Shown piece by piece: positions 45,104 through 56,329 of a DNA stretch of 64,000 nucleotides (its first letter is position 1; each line of letters opens with the position of its first letter). The notes under the pieces were generated by a model. The model was not told where the DNA came from. It was given only the letters and a program-made list of their open reading frames with translations, and did not search any database. This DNA is from Methylorubrum aminovorans (lineage in GTDB: Bacteria > Pseudomonadota > Alphaproteobacteria > Rhizobiales > Beijerinckiaceae). Position numbers and translations under genes: made by a program. The DNA is taken from NCBI RefSeq assembly GCF_022179725.1, contig NZ_BPRC01000010.1:145925-209924 (forward strand), in the 5' to 3' direction.

Positions 45104-45547
45104 ATGCGCAGCTGCCTCGCCCTTCTCCTCGGCCTCGCCGCCTCCCCCGCCTGGGCGGAGGCCTCTTGCGATGAGCTGATCGAGCGGGTGCAGGCGGCCA
45201 CCGGGGCCAAGGTCGCCGAGCGCAACGCCGACTTCGCCCGGTTCGATGCCGGCCCGCAAACGGCGCTGACGCTCTCCTGCGCAGGCGACCAGTCCTCCGT
45301 CGGTGCGCAGATCAAGGGCGAGACCGTGCCGGAGACCTACGACACGCTGTTCGCGCAGGCGGGCCATGCCGTGACGGGGATCGCGCCGGACCGCCTGAGG
45401 GAGGCTGCCCGGCAGGCCCGTCACGGCGCGCAGGCCAAGCGCCACAGCACCGTCGATGCGGAAGCCGCCCGCGTCACCTGCGCCGTCATGCGCCGGGAGT
45501 CCGGTCTGCTCACCCAATGCGCCCTGCTTCAGCGGCCCCGCACCTGA
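45104..45547 (+). CDS. Hypothetical periplasmic protein
   Basis: A 147-residue protein with a cleavable signal (MRSCLALLLGLAASPAWA) and a mature part beginning EASCDELIERVQAATGAKV. Four mature cysteines (ASCDEL, LSCAGD, VTCAVM, TQCALL) could form two disulfides. I do not recognise the family. Located 83 bases after obgE in the same direction. Confidence 0.65.
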   Translation: MRSCLALLLGLAASPAWAEASCDELIERVQAATGAKVAERNADFARFDAGPQTALTLSCAGDQSSVGAQIKGETVPETYDTLFAQAGHAVTGIAPDRLREAARQARHGAQAKRHSTVDAEAARVTCAVMRRESGLLTQCALLQRPRT

Positions 45548-45619
45548 TGCCGGAGGAAAGAATTGCGGGGTGCTGCCCCGCGACCCCGCTAATGGGATGA
45601 TCCCTTCAAGATCCCGGCT

Positions 45620-46546
45620 TCATGGACTCGGCAGCAACGCCGGGACGGGATCGTCCGCGTCGAGGGTGCGGGCCACGGTGCGGGCGACGTTGACCAGCGC
45701 GGTCACCATCGGCGTCGCCGGATCGCGGCGCGGGGCAACGAGGCCGATGGCGTGGCGCAGGTCGGGCTCGACGATCGGGATCGCCCGCAAGCCCTCGGTC
45801 GGTCCCAGTGCGTCGGCGAGGATCGCCGGCATCACGCTCGCCCATTGCAGCGTGCGCACATGGGTCATCAGCACGACCATGGAGTTCGATTCGAGCGTCG
45901 GCGCCGGCTCGCCGCCGGCCGCGCGGAGCTGCTGGTCGATGATGCGCCGATTCTGCATGTTCGGCGTCAGCAGGCAGAGCGGAATCCGGGCGAGTTCCGC
46001 CCAGGTGACGCTGGCGCGGTCGTCGTAGGGCCCGCCGGCCGCGGTCAACAGCTGATAGTGTTCGGTGTAGAGCGGCACGGCGATGACGCGACCCAGCGGC
46101 TCGTTGTCGAGATAGGTCAGTCCCGCATCGGCCTCGAGGTTGTCGATCTGCGAGAAGATCTCTTCCGAAGTCGTCGAGATCACGCTGAAGCGCACGTTCG
46201 GGTAGCGTGCCCGGTAGGGCGTGGTCAGAGCCGCCACCATCGGCAGCGCGGTCGGCACGGCAGCGATGCGCAGGTGGCCCGAGAGGCCCTTGCGGAGCGC
46301 CGCCACGTCGTCCTGCATCGCACGCGCGTCGCCGACGATGCGCCGGCCCCAGGCGAGCACCCGGTCGCCCTCGGGGGTGAAGCCCTGGAAGCGCGAGCCG
46401 CGCTGAACGAGGCGGACGCCGAAGCGGTCCTCCAGGCTCTTCACCCCTGCCGAGAGCGTCTGCTGAGTGACGCCGCAGGTCTCGGCCGCGCGCCCGAAAT
46501 GCTGCTCGCGGGCGAGCGCCAGGAGGAATTCGAGCTTGTCGATCAC
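45620..46546 (-). CDS. LysR family transcriptional regulator, probable fds regulator
   Basis: A 308-residue regulator: winged-helix N-terminus (FLLALAREQHFGRAAETCGVTQQTLSAGVKSLEDRFGVRLV), hinge, and a periplasmic-binding-like effector domain (LRIAAVPTALPMVAAL). It lies directly after fdsD in the same direction; in Cupriavidus a LysR-type FdsR controls the fds operon, so this is the best candidate for that role. GTG start. A cysteine occurs in the helix-turn-helix (ETCGV). Effector may be formate; inference. Confidence 0.85.
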   Translation of the reverse strand: MIDKLEFLLALAREQHFGRAAETCGVTQQTLSAGVKSLEDRFGVRLVQRGSRFQGFTPEGDRVLAWGRRIVGDARAMQDDVAALRKGLSGHLRIAAVPTALPMVAALTTPYRARYPNVRFSVISTTSEEIFSQIDNLEADAGLTYLDNEPLGRVIAVPLYTEHYQLLTAAGGPYDDRASVTWAELARIPLCLLTPNMQNRRIIDQQLRAAGGEPAPTLESNSMVVLMTHVRTLQWASVMPAILADALGPTEGLRAIPIVEPDLRHAIGLVAPRRDPATPMVTALVNVARTVARTLDADDPVPALLPSP

Positions 46547-46640
46547 GTGTGCGCCGCCCGGACACCCGCAGAGAGGGCGGGCCTCCGCCGTGGTAGGCCG
46601 ATTGCGAAAGCCTGCTCAAGACATCGGGATGAGATGCGTG

Positions 46641-46931
46641 TCAGCCGGCGTCGCTAGCACCCTCGCCCGCGAGCTGCGGGTTGCGGGTGGCCGGGCGCAC
46701 CGGGCTCTCGGTCGTCGGCTCCTCGCGCAGGGCCTTGTGAACGAGGGCATCGAGCCGCTCGCCGGCCTCGTCGGCGTAGCCTTCGAGGTCACGGCGCATC
46801 TTCGGCGTCCAGAACGCCACGATGTGCTTGTGGATGCCCGACACTGCCTCGTCCTCCGGATAGGACCGGAAGAACAGGGCGATCTGGTTGGCCATGCGGA
46901 CCAGCTTGTCGTTGGTTGTCGTCGCGCTCAT
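46641..46931 (-). CDS. fdsD: Formate dehydrogenase delta subunit
   Basis: A 96-residue protein beginning MSATTTNDKLVRMANQIALFFRSYP with the core VSGIHKHIVAFWTPKMRRDLEGY, matching FdsD, a small subunit needed for stable or active NAD-linked formate dehydrogenase. It follows fdsA by 208 bases, a space that holds a hairpin repeat. AGTAGG upstream of the ATG is the ribosome site. The C-terminus (TTESPVRPATRNPQLAGEG) is disordered. The usual fdsC (FdhD-like) gene is absent from this cluster. Confidence 0.88.
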   Translation of the reverse strand: MSATTTNDKLVRMANQIALFFRSYPEDEAVSGIHKHIVAFWTPKMRRDLEGYADEAGERLDALVHKALREEPTTESPVRPATRNPQLAGEGASDAG

Positions 46932-47010
46932 CGCCTACTCGGGGTGTCCGTGTTTCGTTGTGGTCGTCCCAGCCTTTCCCTCATCCGGAGGCGCCGAAGC
47001 GCAGAGGAGG

Positions 47011-47062
47011 CCTCGAAGGCGGGTTCCAGCACGCTCGCGATCCCTGGCGCCCTCCTTCGAGG
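47011..47062. repeat. Hairpin-forming repeat inside the fds cluster
   Basis: CCTCGAAGG and CCTTCGAGG face each other across 34 bases in the fdsA-fdsD spacer; the flanks (TCATCCGGAGGCGCC, GCACTTCAGGACGAGG) have the look of a common intergenic element. It may act as a partial terminator or RNA end point that lowers fdsD expression. Confidence 0.5.
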
Positions 47063-47139
47063 CTGCTGCACAGCACTTCAGGACGAGGGGGGATGAGTGG
47101 GAGAGGAGCGGGCCGTCGTCCGCCCCCAAGTCCCAAAGA

Positions 47140-49992
47140 CTACTCCGCGGCTTCCGCGATCCGGGTGAGCGAGAAGTCTTCCTCGTAGAACTTCGCCTGC
47201 CAGTCTGAGGGCCGGTTCGTGCGCCGCACCTGCACCGCCGTCACCTTGTATTCGGGGCAGTTGGTGGCCCAGTCCGAATAGTCCGTGGTGATGACGTTGG
47301 CGCCGGTCTTGGCGTGGTGGAACGTCGTGTAGACGATCCCCGGCTGCATCCGCTCGGTCACTTTGGCCTTCAGCGCGATATCACCGGACCTGCTCTCCAA
47401 CGCAACGAGGTCGCCGTCGACGATGCCGCGCATCTCTGCGTCGAAGGGGTGGATCTCCAGCACATCCTCCTCGTGCCAGCGGGAATTCTCGGTGCGACGG
47501 GTCTGCGCGCCGACATTGTACTGGGAGAGGATGCGGCCGGTGGTGAGGATCAGCGGGAACTTGCCCGTGGTCCGCTCGTCGGTCGGCACGTATTCCGTGA
47601 TCATGAAGCGGCCCTTGCCGCGCACGAACCGGTCGACGTGCATCATCGGGGTGCCGAGCGGCGCCTTCTCGTTGCACGGCCACTGGATCGAACCGAGTTC
47701 CTCGAGCTTCTCGTAGGAGACGCCGGCGAAGCTCGGGGTGAGGCGGGCGATCTCGTCCATGATCTCGGACGGGTGGGTGTAGTTCATCTCGTAGCCGAGC
47801 GCGCGGGCGAGCAGGATCGTGCCCTCCCAGTCGCCGTAGCCGCCGAGCGGCACCATCACCTTGCGCACGCGGCTGATGCGCCGCTCGGCGTTAGTGAAGG
47901 TGCCGTCCTTCTCCAAGAACGAGGCGCCCGGCAGGAAGACGTGGGCGTACTTCGCCGTCTCGTTCAGGAAGATGTCCTGGATCACGATGCACTCCATGGC
48001 CCGCAGGCCGGAGGTGACGTGATGGGTGTCGGGGTCGGATTGGGCGATGTCCTCGCCCTGGATGTACATGCCCTTGAACGTGCCGCCGACGGCCTCGTCC
48101 AGCATGTTGGTGATGCGCAGGCCCGGCGCGTTGTCGAGCTTGGCCCCCCAGATCGCCTCGAAGCTCTCGCGGGTGGCGTCGTCCGAGACGTGGCGGTAGC
48201 CCGGCAGCTCGTGCGGGAACGAGCCCATGTCGCACGAGCCCTGCACGTTGTTCTGGCCGCGCAGCGGGTTCACGCCGGCGCCCACCATGCCGATATTGCC
48301 GGTGGCCATGGCGATGTTGGCCATGCCCATGACCATGGTCGAGCCCTGGCTGTGCTCGGTCACGCCGAGGCCGTAGTAGATCGCCGCCTTGCCCCCCGTG
48401 GCGTAGAGGCGGGCCGCGGCGCGGATCTCGGCCGGATCGACGCCGGTGATCGCCTGAGCCGCTTCCGGCGAGTTGCGCTCCTCGGCGATGAACCGGGCCC
48501 AGGACTCGAACTCGGCCAGATCGCAGCGCTCGCGGACATAGTCCTCGGCGATCAGCCCTTCCGTGACGATGACGTGGGCGAACGCGTTTATGAAGGCGAC
48601 GTTGGAGCCGGGCTTCAAGGGCAGATGATGGTCGGCCCGGATGTGGGGCGACTTCACGAGGTCGATCTTGCGCGGGTCGGCGACGATGAGGCGGGCGCCC
48701 TCGCGCAGGCGCTTCTTCATCCGCGAGCCGAAGACGGGGTGGCCGTCGGTCGGGTTGGCGCCGATGACGAGGATCACGTCGGATTCCTCGACCGACTTGA
48801 AGTCCTGCGTGCCGGCGGAGGTGCCGAGGGTGGACATCAGGCCGTAGCCGGTCGGCGAGTGGCAGACGCGGGCGCAGGTATCGACGTTGTTGTTGCCGAA
48901 GGCGGCGCGCACCAGCTTCTGGACGAGGTAGGCCTCCTCGTTGGTGCAGCGCGACGAGGTGATGCCGCCGACCGAGTCGCGGCCGTATTTCGCCTGGATG
49001 CGCTTGAACTCGGAGGCCGCGTGGTTGATCGCCTCCTCCCATGAGACCTCGCGCCACGGATCCGTGATCTGGGCGCGGATCATCGGCTTGGTGATGCGGT
49101 CCTTGTGGGTGGCGTAGCCGTAGGCGAAGCGGCCCTTGACGCAGCTATGACCCTCGTTGGCCTTGCCGCCCTTGTAGGGCACCATGCGCACGACCTTGTC
49201 GCCCTGCATCTCGGCCTTGAAGGCGCAGCCGACGCCGCAATAGGCGCAGGTTGTGACCGCCGCATGGTCGGGCTGGCCGTACTGGTGGATCGTCTTCTCC
49301 TGCAGGGTCGCGGTCGGGCAAGCCTGGACGCAGGCGCCGCAGGACACGCATTCGGACTGCATGAAGTTGGTCGGACCCGCCGCCACGCGGCTGTCGAAGC
49401 CGCGGCCCTCGATAGTGAGCGCGAAGGTGCCCTGCGTCTCCTCGCAAGCGCGGACGCAACGGTTGCAGACGATGCACTTCGAGGGATCGTAGGTGAAATA
49501 GGGGTTCGACTCGTCCTTGGGCAGGTAACGGTCGGAGGACGGCTTGACGTGGTTGTCGCCGTCATAGCCGTAGCGCACTTCGCGCAGGCCGACCTGACCT
49601 GCAGTATCCTGCAACTCGCAATCGCCGTTGGCCGCGCAGGTCAGGCAGTCGAGGGGGTGGTCGGAGATGTAGAGCTCCATCACGCCCTTGCGCAGGCGGT
49701 GCAGCTTGTCGGTCTGCGTGTGCACGACCATGCCGTTCTCGGCCGGCGTGGTGCAGGAGGCGGGCGTGCCGCGGCGTCCATCGATTTCCACGAGGCACAT
49801 CCGGCAGGAGCCGAACGGCTCCAGCGAGTCGGTGGCGCAGAGCTTGGGGATCTTGGTCCCCTTATGCATCGCGGCCGCCATGACTGAGGTGCCGGCGGGC
49901 ACCGTCACGCTCTCGCCGTCGATGGTCAGCGTCACCGTCTGTTCGGAGAGCCGGATCGGCGTGCCGTAGTCGATTTCCTTGATGAGGGTCAT
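47140..49992 (-). CDS. fdsA: NAD-linked formate dehydrogenase alpha subunit
   Basis: The 950-residue catalytic subunit oxidises formate to CO2 at a bis-MGD Mo or W centre in the cytoplasm. Visible cofactor sites: [2Fe-2S] C52/C63/C66/C80, His-ligated cluster H112/C116/C119/C125, ferredoxin clusters C173-C176-C179-C183 and C215-C218-C221-C225, the [4Fe-4S] near the cofactor C249/C252/C256/C284, and the metal ligand Cys377 followed by His378 (RVCHSPT), so not a selenocysteine enzyme. Electrons pass to FdsB and NAD+. Whether Mo or W is used cannot be read. Operon order is fdsG-fdsB-fdsA-fdsD. Confidence 0.95.
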   Translation of the reverse strand: MTLIKEIDYGTPIRLSEQTVTLTIDGESVTVPAGTSVMAAAMHKGTKIPKLCATDSLEPFGSCRMCLVEIDGRRGTPASCTTPAENGMVVHTQTDKLHRLRKGVMELYISDHPLDCLTCAANGDCELQDTAGQVGLREVRYGYDGDNHVKPSSDRYLPKDESNPYFTYDPSKCIVCNRCVRACEETQGTFALTIEGRGFDSRVAAGPTNFMQSECVSCGACVQACPTATLQEKTIHQYGQPDHAAVTTCAYCGVGCAFKAEMQGDKVVRMVPYKGGKANEGHSCVKGRFAYGYATHKDRITKPMIRAQITDPWREVSWEEAINHAASEFKRIQAKYGRDSVGGITSSRCTNEEAYLVQKLVRAAFGNNNVDTCARVCHSPTGYGLMSTLGTSAGTQDFKSVEESDVILVIGANPTDGHPVFGSRMKKRLREGARLIVADPRKIDLVKSPHIRADHHLPLKPGSNVAFINAFAHVIVTEGLIAEDYVRERCDLAEFESWARFIAEERNSPEAAQAITGVDPAEIRAAARLYATGGKAAIYYGLGVTEHSQGSTMVMGMANIAMATGNIGMVGAGVNPLRGQNNVQGSCDMGSFPHELPGYRHVSDDATRESFEAIWGAKLDNAPGLRITNMLDEAVGGTFKGMYIQGEDIAQSDPDTHHVTSGLRAMECIVIQDIFLNETAKYAHVFLPGASFLEKDGTFTNAERRISRVRKVMVPLGGYGDWEGTILLARALGYEMNYTHPSEIMDEIARLTPSFAGVSYEKLEELGSIQWPCNEKAPLGTPMMHVDRFVRGKGRFMITEYVPTDERTTGKFPLILTTGRILSQYNVGAQTRRTENSRWHEEDVLEIHPFDAEMRGIVDGDLVALESRSGDIALKAKVTERMQPGIVYTTFHHAKTGANVITTDYSDWATNCPEYKVTAVQVRRTNRPSDWQAKFYEEDFSLTRIAEAAE

Positions 49993-50004
49993 GCGAGGGC
50001 CTCC

Positions 50005-51564
50005 TCACTCGGCCGCGACGGGCCAATCGCCCGCGCGCCGAAAATCCTCGGGGAAGTTGGTGATCGCGCTCATCACGGGCATCGGCGTCAGGCCGCCCAT
50101 GGCGCAGAGCGAGCCGTCGGTCATGATCTCGCAGAGATCCTCGACGAGCTTGAGATTGGCCTCCGTGCGGATGCCGGAGATGACCTTGTCCATGGTCTCG
50201 ACGCCGCGGGTGGCGCCGACGCGGCAGGGGGTGCACTTGCCGCAGGATTCGGTGGCGCAGAACTCGAAGGCGAAGCGGGCTTGGCGGGCCATATCCACGG
50301 TGTCGTCGAACACCACGATGCCGCCATGGCCGACGAGGCCCTTCTGGGCAGCCATCGCCTCGTAATCCAGCGGCGTGTCGAGCAACTCGTCGGGGAAGTA
50401 GGCGCCGAGCGGACCGCCGACCTGCACCGCCCGCACCGGACGGCCCGAGGCCGTGCCGCCGCCGAACTCCTCGATCACCTGCCGGATGGTGATGCCGAAG
50501 GCATACTCGATCAGACCGCCCTGGCGGATATTGCCGGCGAGCTGGATCGGCAGCGTGCCGAGCGAGCGGCCCATGCCGTACTCGGCGTAAGCCTTGGCCC
50601 CATGCTCCAGGATGTAGGGCACGGCCGTGAAGGTCATGACGTTGTTGACCAACGTCGGCTTGCCGAGGAAGCCCTTGAGCGCCGGGATCGGGGGCTTGGC
50701 CCGGACGATGCCGCGCTTGCCCTCAAGGCTCTCCAGCAGCGAGGTCTCCTCGCCGCAGATATAGGCGCCGGCGCCGAGCCGGACTTCCAGGTGGAAGCTC
50801 TTGCCACTGTTCAGGATGTTGTCGCCCAGCACCCCGGCCTTGACGCCGTTGGCGATCGCGTCGCGCAGGGTCTTGAAGGCCTGCGGATACTCGGAGCGGC
50901 AGTAGATGTAGCCCCGCGTGGCCCCTGTCGCGACGGCGGCGATGGTCATGCCCTCGATCAGGTTGAAGGGGTCGCCCTCCATCATGATCCGGTCGGCGAA
51001 GGTGCCGGAATCGCCCTCGTCGGCGTTGCAGACCACGTATTTCTGGTCCGCCTTCGCCAGCATCACCGTGTTCCACTTGATGCCCGCCGGGAAGCCGGCG
51101 CCGCCGCGCCCACGCAGCCCCGAATCGCGCACCTCCCCGACGATGCCCTCCGCGTCGAGCTTCAGCGCGGCTTCCAGGCCGCGGTAACCGCCATGGGCCC
51201 GGTAATCCTCGACCGAGAGCGGATCGACCACGCCGCAGCGGTGGAAGGTCAGCCGATGCTGCCGGGCGAGGAAGGGGATCTTCTCGGGGTCTCCGAGGCG
51301 GAGCCTGTGCTCGCCGCCCTCTGCGAAATTCGCATCGAGCAAGCTCTCGACATCGGCCGGGGTCACCGGGCCGTAGGCGATGCGGCCCTCAGGCGTGGCC
51401 ACCTCGACCATCGGCTCCAGCCAGAGCATGCCGCGGGTGCCGGTGCGGACGATGCGCAGGTCGAGGCCGCGGGCTTCCGCACCGGAAAGGATCGCGCGGG
51501 CGACGCGGTTGGCGCCGAGTCCCAGGGCGACGGCATCCTGCGGGACGAAGACGGTGATGCTCAC
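50005..51564 (-). CDS. fdsB: NAD-linked formate dehydrogenase beta subunit (NuoF-like)
   Basis: The 519-residue diaphorase subunit takes electrons from FdsA/FdsG through FMN to NAD+. Its N-terminal about 100 residues are a degenerate thioredoxin-like domain without cluster cysteines. The NuoF part has the FMN/NADH loop RGRGGAGFPAGIKW near 151-164, the NADH site GEETSLLESLEGKRG near 271-285, and the [4Fe-4S] motif ESCGKCTPCRVG (C441/C444/C447 plus a later Cys near 487). Its start overlaps the fdsG stop by four bases. Confidence 0.95.
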   Translation of the reverse strand: MSITVFVPQDAVALGLGANRVARAILSGAEARGLDLRIVRTGTRGMLWLEPMVEVATPEGRIAYGPVTPADVESLLDANFAEGGEHRLRLGDPEKIPFLARQHRLTFHRCGVVDPLSVEDYRAHGGYRGLEAALKLDAEGIVGEVRDSGLRGRGGAGFPAGIKWNTVMLAKADQKYVVCNADEGDSGTFADRIMMEGDPFNLIEGMTIAAVATGATRGYIYCRSEYPQAFKTLRDAIANGVKAGVLGDNILNSGKSFHLEVRLGAGAYICGEETSLLESLEGKRGIVRAKPPIPALKGFLGKPTLVNNVMTFTAVPYILEHGAKAYAEYGMGRSLGTLPIQLAGNIRQGGLIEYAFGITIRQVIEEFGGGTASGRPVRAVQVGGPLGAYFPDELLDTPLDYEAMAAQKGLVGHGGIVVFDDTVDMARQARFAFEFCATESCGKCTPCRVGATRGVETMDKVISGIRTEANLKLVEDLCEIMTDGSLCAMGGLTPMPVMSAITNFPEDFRRAGDWPVAAE

Positions 51565-52034
51565 GCGCGGGCCTCCTTGAGGGCGGCGTCGAGGGATTCG
51601 GCGGAGAGGCGGGCCAGCGGCTCGTCATCGACCAGGGCGGCGGGACCGTTGGCGCAGAGACCGAGGCAGTAGACCGGCTCGACGGTGACGCCGTCGGCAC
51701 TGGTGCCGTGCCAGTCGCAACCCATGCGGGAGAGGATCTCGCCGTGCAGACGGTCGGAGCCCATGGCCTGACAGGCCTCGGCCCGACACAGCTTCACGTG
51801 GTGGCGCCCTGCCGGCGGCTCGCGGCGGAAGTCGTGGTAGAAGGTCAGGCAGCCGTGGACCTCGGCGCGCGACAGGTTCAGCGCGTCGGCGATGATCGGC
51901 ACCGCTTCCGCGTCGACGTAGCCGAAGGTCTCCTGCAGAGCATGCAATATAGGGAGAGTCGCGCCCTCAAGGGATTGCAGCTCCGCGACGATCCCAGCGG
52001 CACGTGCGGCGTTCCAAGGCTCGGAACCAGCCAT
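51561..52034 (-). CDS. fdsG: NAD-linked formate dehydrogenase gamma subunit (NuoE-like)
   Basis: A 157-residue [2Fe-2S] protein with a thioredoxin-like fold. The cluster ligands are C83/C88 (KLCRAEACQ) and C123/C127 (YCLGLC), the NuoE pattern. It works with FdsB in electron transfer to NAD+. ATG at 52034 is chosen because AGGAAAAC lies directly upstream; an in-frame start at 52076 would add 14 unfamily-like residues. It is the first gene of the fdsG-B-A-D cluster, and a long AT-rich regulatory region precedes it. Confidence 0.95.
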   Translation of the reverse strand: MAGSEPWNAARAAGIVAELQSLEGATLPILHALQETFGYVDAEAVPIIADALNLSRAEVHGCLTFYHDFRREPPAGRHHVKLCRAEACQAMGSDRLHGEILSRMGCDWHGTSADGVTVEPVYCLGLCANGPAALVDDEPLARLSAESLDAALKEARA

Positions 52035-52116
52035 GTTTTCCTGCCCAACTTGGTTTTGTTCTAAGGCCGGATCCAAACAGGGCTGGCACTAAAGTTCAAT
52101 CAAGCTGTCTCGTCGC

Positions 52117-52190
52117 TTGACAAAAATCGTTGGTCAAAACGAGCAGTTTGCATTGCATCAATCGATCAAACGGGGCCTAAAAATATTTTT
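52117..52190. promoter_or_regulatory. fds regulatory region: LysR-type T-N11-A site and AT palindrome
   Basis: TTGAC and GTCAA (52117-52137) are inverted arms 11 bases apart, the T-N11-A layout of LysR regulators, 83 bases before the fdsG start. Further upstream AAAAATATTTTT (52179-52190) is a perfect AT palindrome. The region is clearly AT-richer than its surroundings. Binding by the LysR gene at 45620-46546 is inference. Confidence 0.6.
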
Positions 52191-52312
52191 GATACCCGTC
52201 TGATTTTTCTTTGGCCTCAAGGAGATACCACCGTTGCGCGAGGGCTGGATCGCGGGGCGGCGAATGGGCGGTGGCCCGAGAGCCACCGCGCACCGTGCTC
52301 GCTGGCTCGGTG

Positions 52313-54292
<1,980 letters not shown>

Positions 54293-54458
54293 GTCCGGGG
54301 CTGATTCCCTTCTTGCGTTCGAACGATCCGGTTGCGGCGGATGCGGGCAGCCGCGCAGCCTCGGAGCGGAGACGCGCTCCGCCCGACACCGGGAAAACGC
54401 CTATCGGACATATGTTAATCGCCGCGCTTCCGTTCCCGAGATGTGCCCCGGGGGCCGT

Positions 54459-55676
54459 TCAACTCTCGATGGCGGCGTAGGTCAGCACCCGCAACTCGCG
54501 GCGCAGGGGCAGGGCGGAGGAGGGGATGAGCTGGGTCATCAGCACCACCGCCATGTCTTCGTCGGGATCGACCCAGAACGAGGTGCTCGCCACGCCGCCC
54601 CAGGACGCCTCGCCCGGCGTGCCGAGGATCTGGGCGCGCGCGGGATCGAGCATCACCGACACGCCGAGCCCGAAGCCGATACCGGCGTAGGAGGATTCGG
54701 CGAAGCGCGGTTGGCCCATAGCGGCCAGGTCGCCGGGCAGATGGTTCATCAGCATCAGTTCGACGGTCTTGCGCCCGAGGAGCCGCACGCCGTCGAGCTC
54801 GCCGAGATTGAGGAGCATCCGGCAGAAGCGCAGGTAGTCGGCCGCCGTCGAGACGAGCCCGCCCCCGCCCGAGGCGAGCGGCGGCGGTGTGAGGAACCGG
54901 CTGTCAACGCTGTCGTCGTAGATCCGGAGCTTCCCGGCCCGGTCGAAGACGTAGTTCGCCGCAAAGCGCGCCTGCTTGTCCTCCGGCACGAAGAAATCGG
55001 TGTCGTCCATGCCGAGCGGGCGTAGGATGCGCGTGCGCATGAAATCGGCGAAGTCCTGGCCCGACACCACCGCCACGAAATGGCCGAGCACGTCGGTGGC
55101 CACCGAGTAGTTCCACTCCGCCCCCGGCTGGGTCAGGAGCGGCTGCTGCGCGAGCCGTGCGACCAGCTCGCCGAGCGACAGGGTCGAGGTCTGGAAGTCG
55201 ATCTCGTTCTGGCGGTAGAGCGCGTCGACGAGGGTCGCCTCCATGAAGCCGTAGGTCAGGCCGCTGGTGTGGGTGAGGAGGTCGCGGATCGTGATCGGGC
55301 GCAGCGCCGGCTCGGTCTCGATCTTGGCCCGGTTGCCGCCGGTCATCACCCGCATCTGCGCGAATTCCGGCAGGAAGCGCGCGACCGGATCGTCGAGCTG
55401 GAACCGCCCCTCCTCGTAGAGCATCAGCACCGCGAGCGAGGTCAGCGGCTTCGTCATCGAGTAGATGCGGGTGATGGTGTCGGCGGCAAACGGTTTGTCC
55501 CGCGCGAGGTCCGCGTGCCCGTGCGCGCGGAAGAAGGCGATCCGGCCACCCCGCAGCACGCTCACCGAGAGGCCGGCCAGCCGCCCGCTCTCGACATAGC
55601 CCCGCATCCAGGTGTCGATCCGCTCGAGCCGGTCGGGGCAGAGGCCGACTTCTCGGGGATCGGTTTCGACCTGCAT
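54459..55676 (-). CDS. Serine hydrolase, beta-lactamase/esterase family
   Basis: A 405-residue enzyme of the class C beta-lactamase-like fold (PF00144). The nucleophile motif SMTK (SxxK) sits near residue 76, followed by HTSGLTYGFM and the YSV tyrosine motif in WNYSVATDVLG. No signal peptide, so a cytoplasmic esterase such as EstB-type rather than a periplasmic beta-lactamase. ATG at 55676 with GAGGAGCC upstream is preferred; a 16-residue longer frame exists. Confidence 0.85.
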   Translation of the reverse strand: MQVETDPREVGLCPDRLERIDTWMRGYVESGRLAGLSVSVLRGGRIAFFRAHGHADLARDKPFAADTITRIYSMTKPLTSLAVLMLYEEGRFQLDDPVARFLPEFAQMRVMTGGNRAKIETEPALRPITIRDLLTHTSGLTYGFMEATLVDALYRQNEIDFQTSTLSLGELVARLAQQPLLTQPGAEWNYSVATDVLGHFVAVVSGQDFADFMRTRILRPLGMDDTDFFVPEDKQARFAANYVFDRAGKLRIYDDSVDSRFLTPPPLASGGGGLVSTAADYLRFCRMLLNLGELDGVRLLGRKTVELMLMNHLPGDLAAMGQPRFAESSYAGIGFGLGVSVMLDPARAQILGTPGEASWGGVASTSFWVDPDEDMAVVLMTQLIPSSALPLRRELRVLTYAAIES

Positions 55677-55748
55677 GCACGGCTCCTCGCGTTCGTATCC
55701 GAGAGCGGTGTAGCGGCCTCGCACGGCGTGGCGCCAGCCTGAAAACCG

Positions 55749-56243
55749 TTACCAGCCCATCGTGCCGGGTCCGCCCTTGAACGGGCCGACGAGCCCCGGC
55801 GTGATCCAGCCGCCGTAGAAGCCGCCGGGCTGCGGCTCGGCCCGCACGTCACCGACAAGGCAAGCCTCCATCGGACCGGCATAGAAGGCGACGTAGCCGG
55901 CGATGGACCGGAAGCCCGGCGTCGGGTCGGGATAGGCCCAGGCCGCCCCCGGCGCCCGTTCGCTGCCGCCCGTCACGTCGAACAGCACGGCCCGGCCTTT
56001 CCACTCGCAGATCCCGCCCCGGCGCGGGGGCCCGAGGACGCTGTCCGCAATGTCGGCGGGTGGAAAGTAGTAGGTCGGCGGATGGCTCGTCTCCAGCACC
56101 CGGAAGCCGGCCGTGGTCGCAGCAATGGTCTGCCCGCCGAAGATGACCGCCAGCCGCTCCGGCACCGGCTCCAGCCGGGGTGGGCGGGGGTAGTCCCAGA
56201 CGCTTTCCTGCCCTGGGCCGGGGCGGACGGGGATGGGCCGCAC
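55749..56243 (-). CDS. DUF427 domain protein
   Basis: A 164-residue protein of the DUF427 (PF04248) family: ESVWDYPRPPRLEPV, LETSHPPTYYFPPADI and the CEWKGRAVLFDV core are signature segments. Function unknown; a small beta-fold domain that often stands alone. GTG at 56243 is chosen because GGAGG lies 5 bases upstream; a TTG at 56282 is the alternative. It is divergent to otsB. Confidence 0.85.
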   Translation of the reverse strand: MRPIPVRPGPGQESVWDYPRPPRLEPVPERLAVIFGGQTIAATTAGFRVLETSHPPTYYFPPADIADSVLGPPRRGGICEWKGRAVLFDVTGGSERAPGAAWAYPDPTPGFRSIAGYVAFYAGPMEACLVGDVRAEPQPGGFYGGWITPGLVGPFKGGPGTMGW

Positions 56244-56329
56244 GGGCGCCTCCGTTGGTGTCGCATCACCGGTTTGTCGCAACCGGCCCTCATGCTAGCG
56301 CAGGAACAGCCCGAGAGAAGGACGATGCC

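Noticed and set aside
47314..49044. 576-residue plus-strand frame over fdsA
   Set aside because: Shadow of a gene with all expected cofactor ligands on the minus strand.
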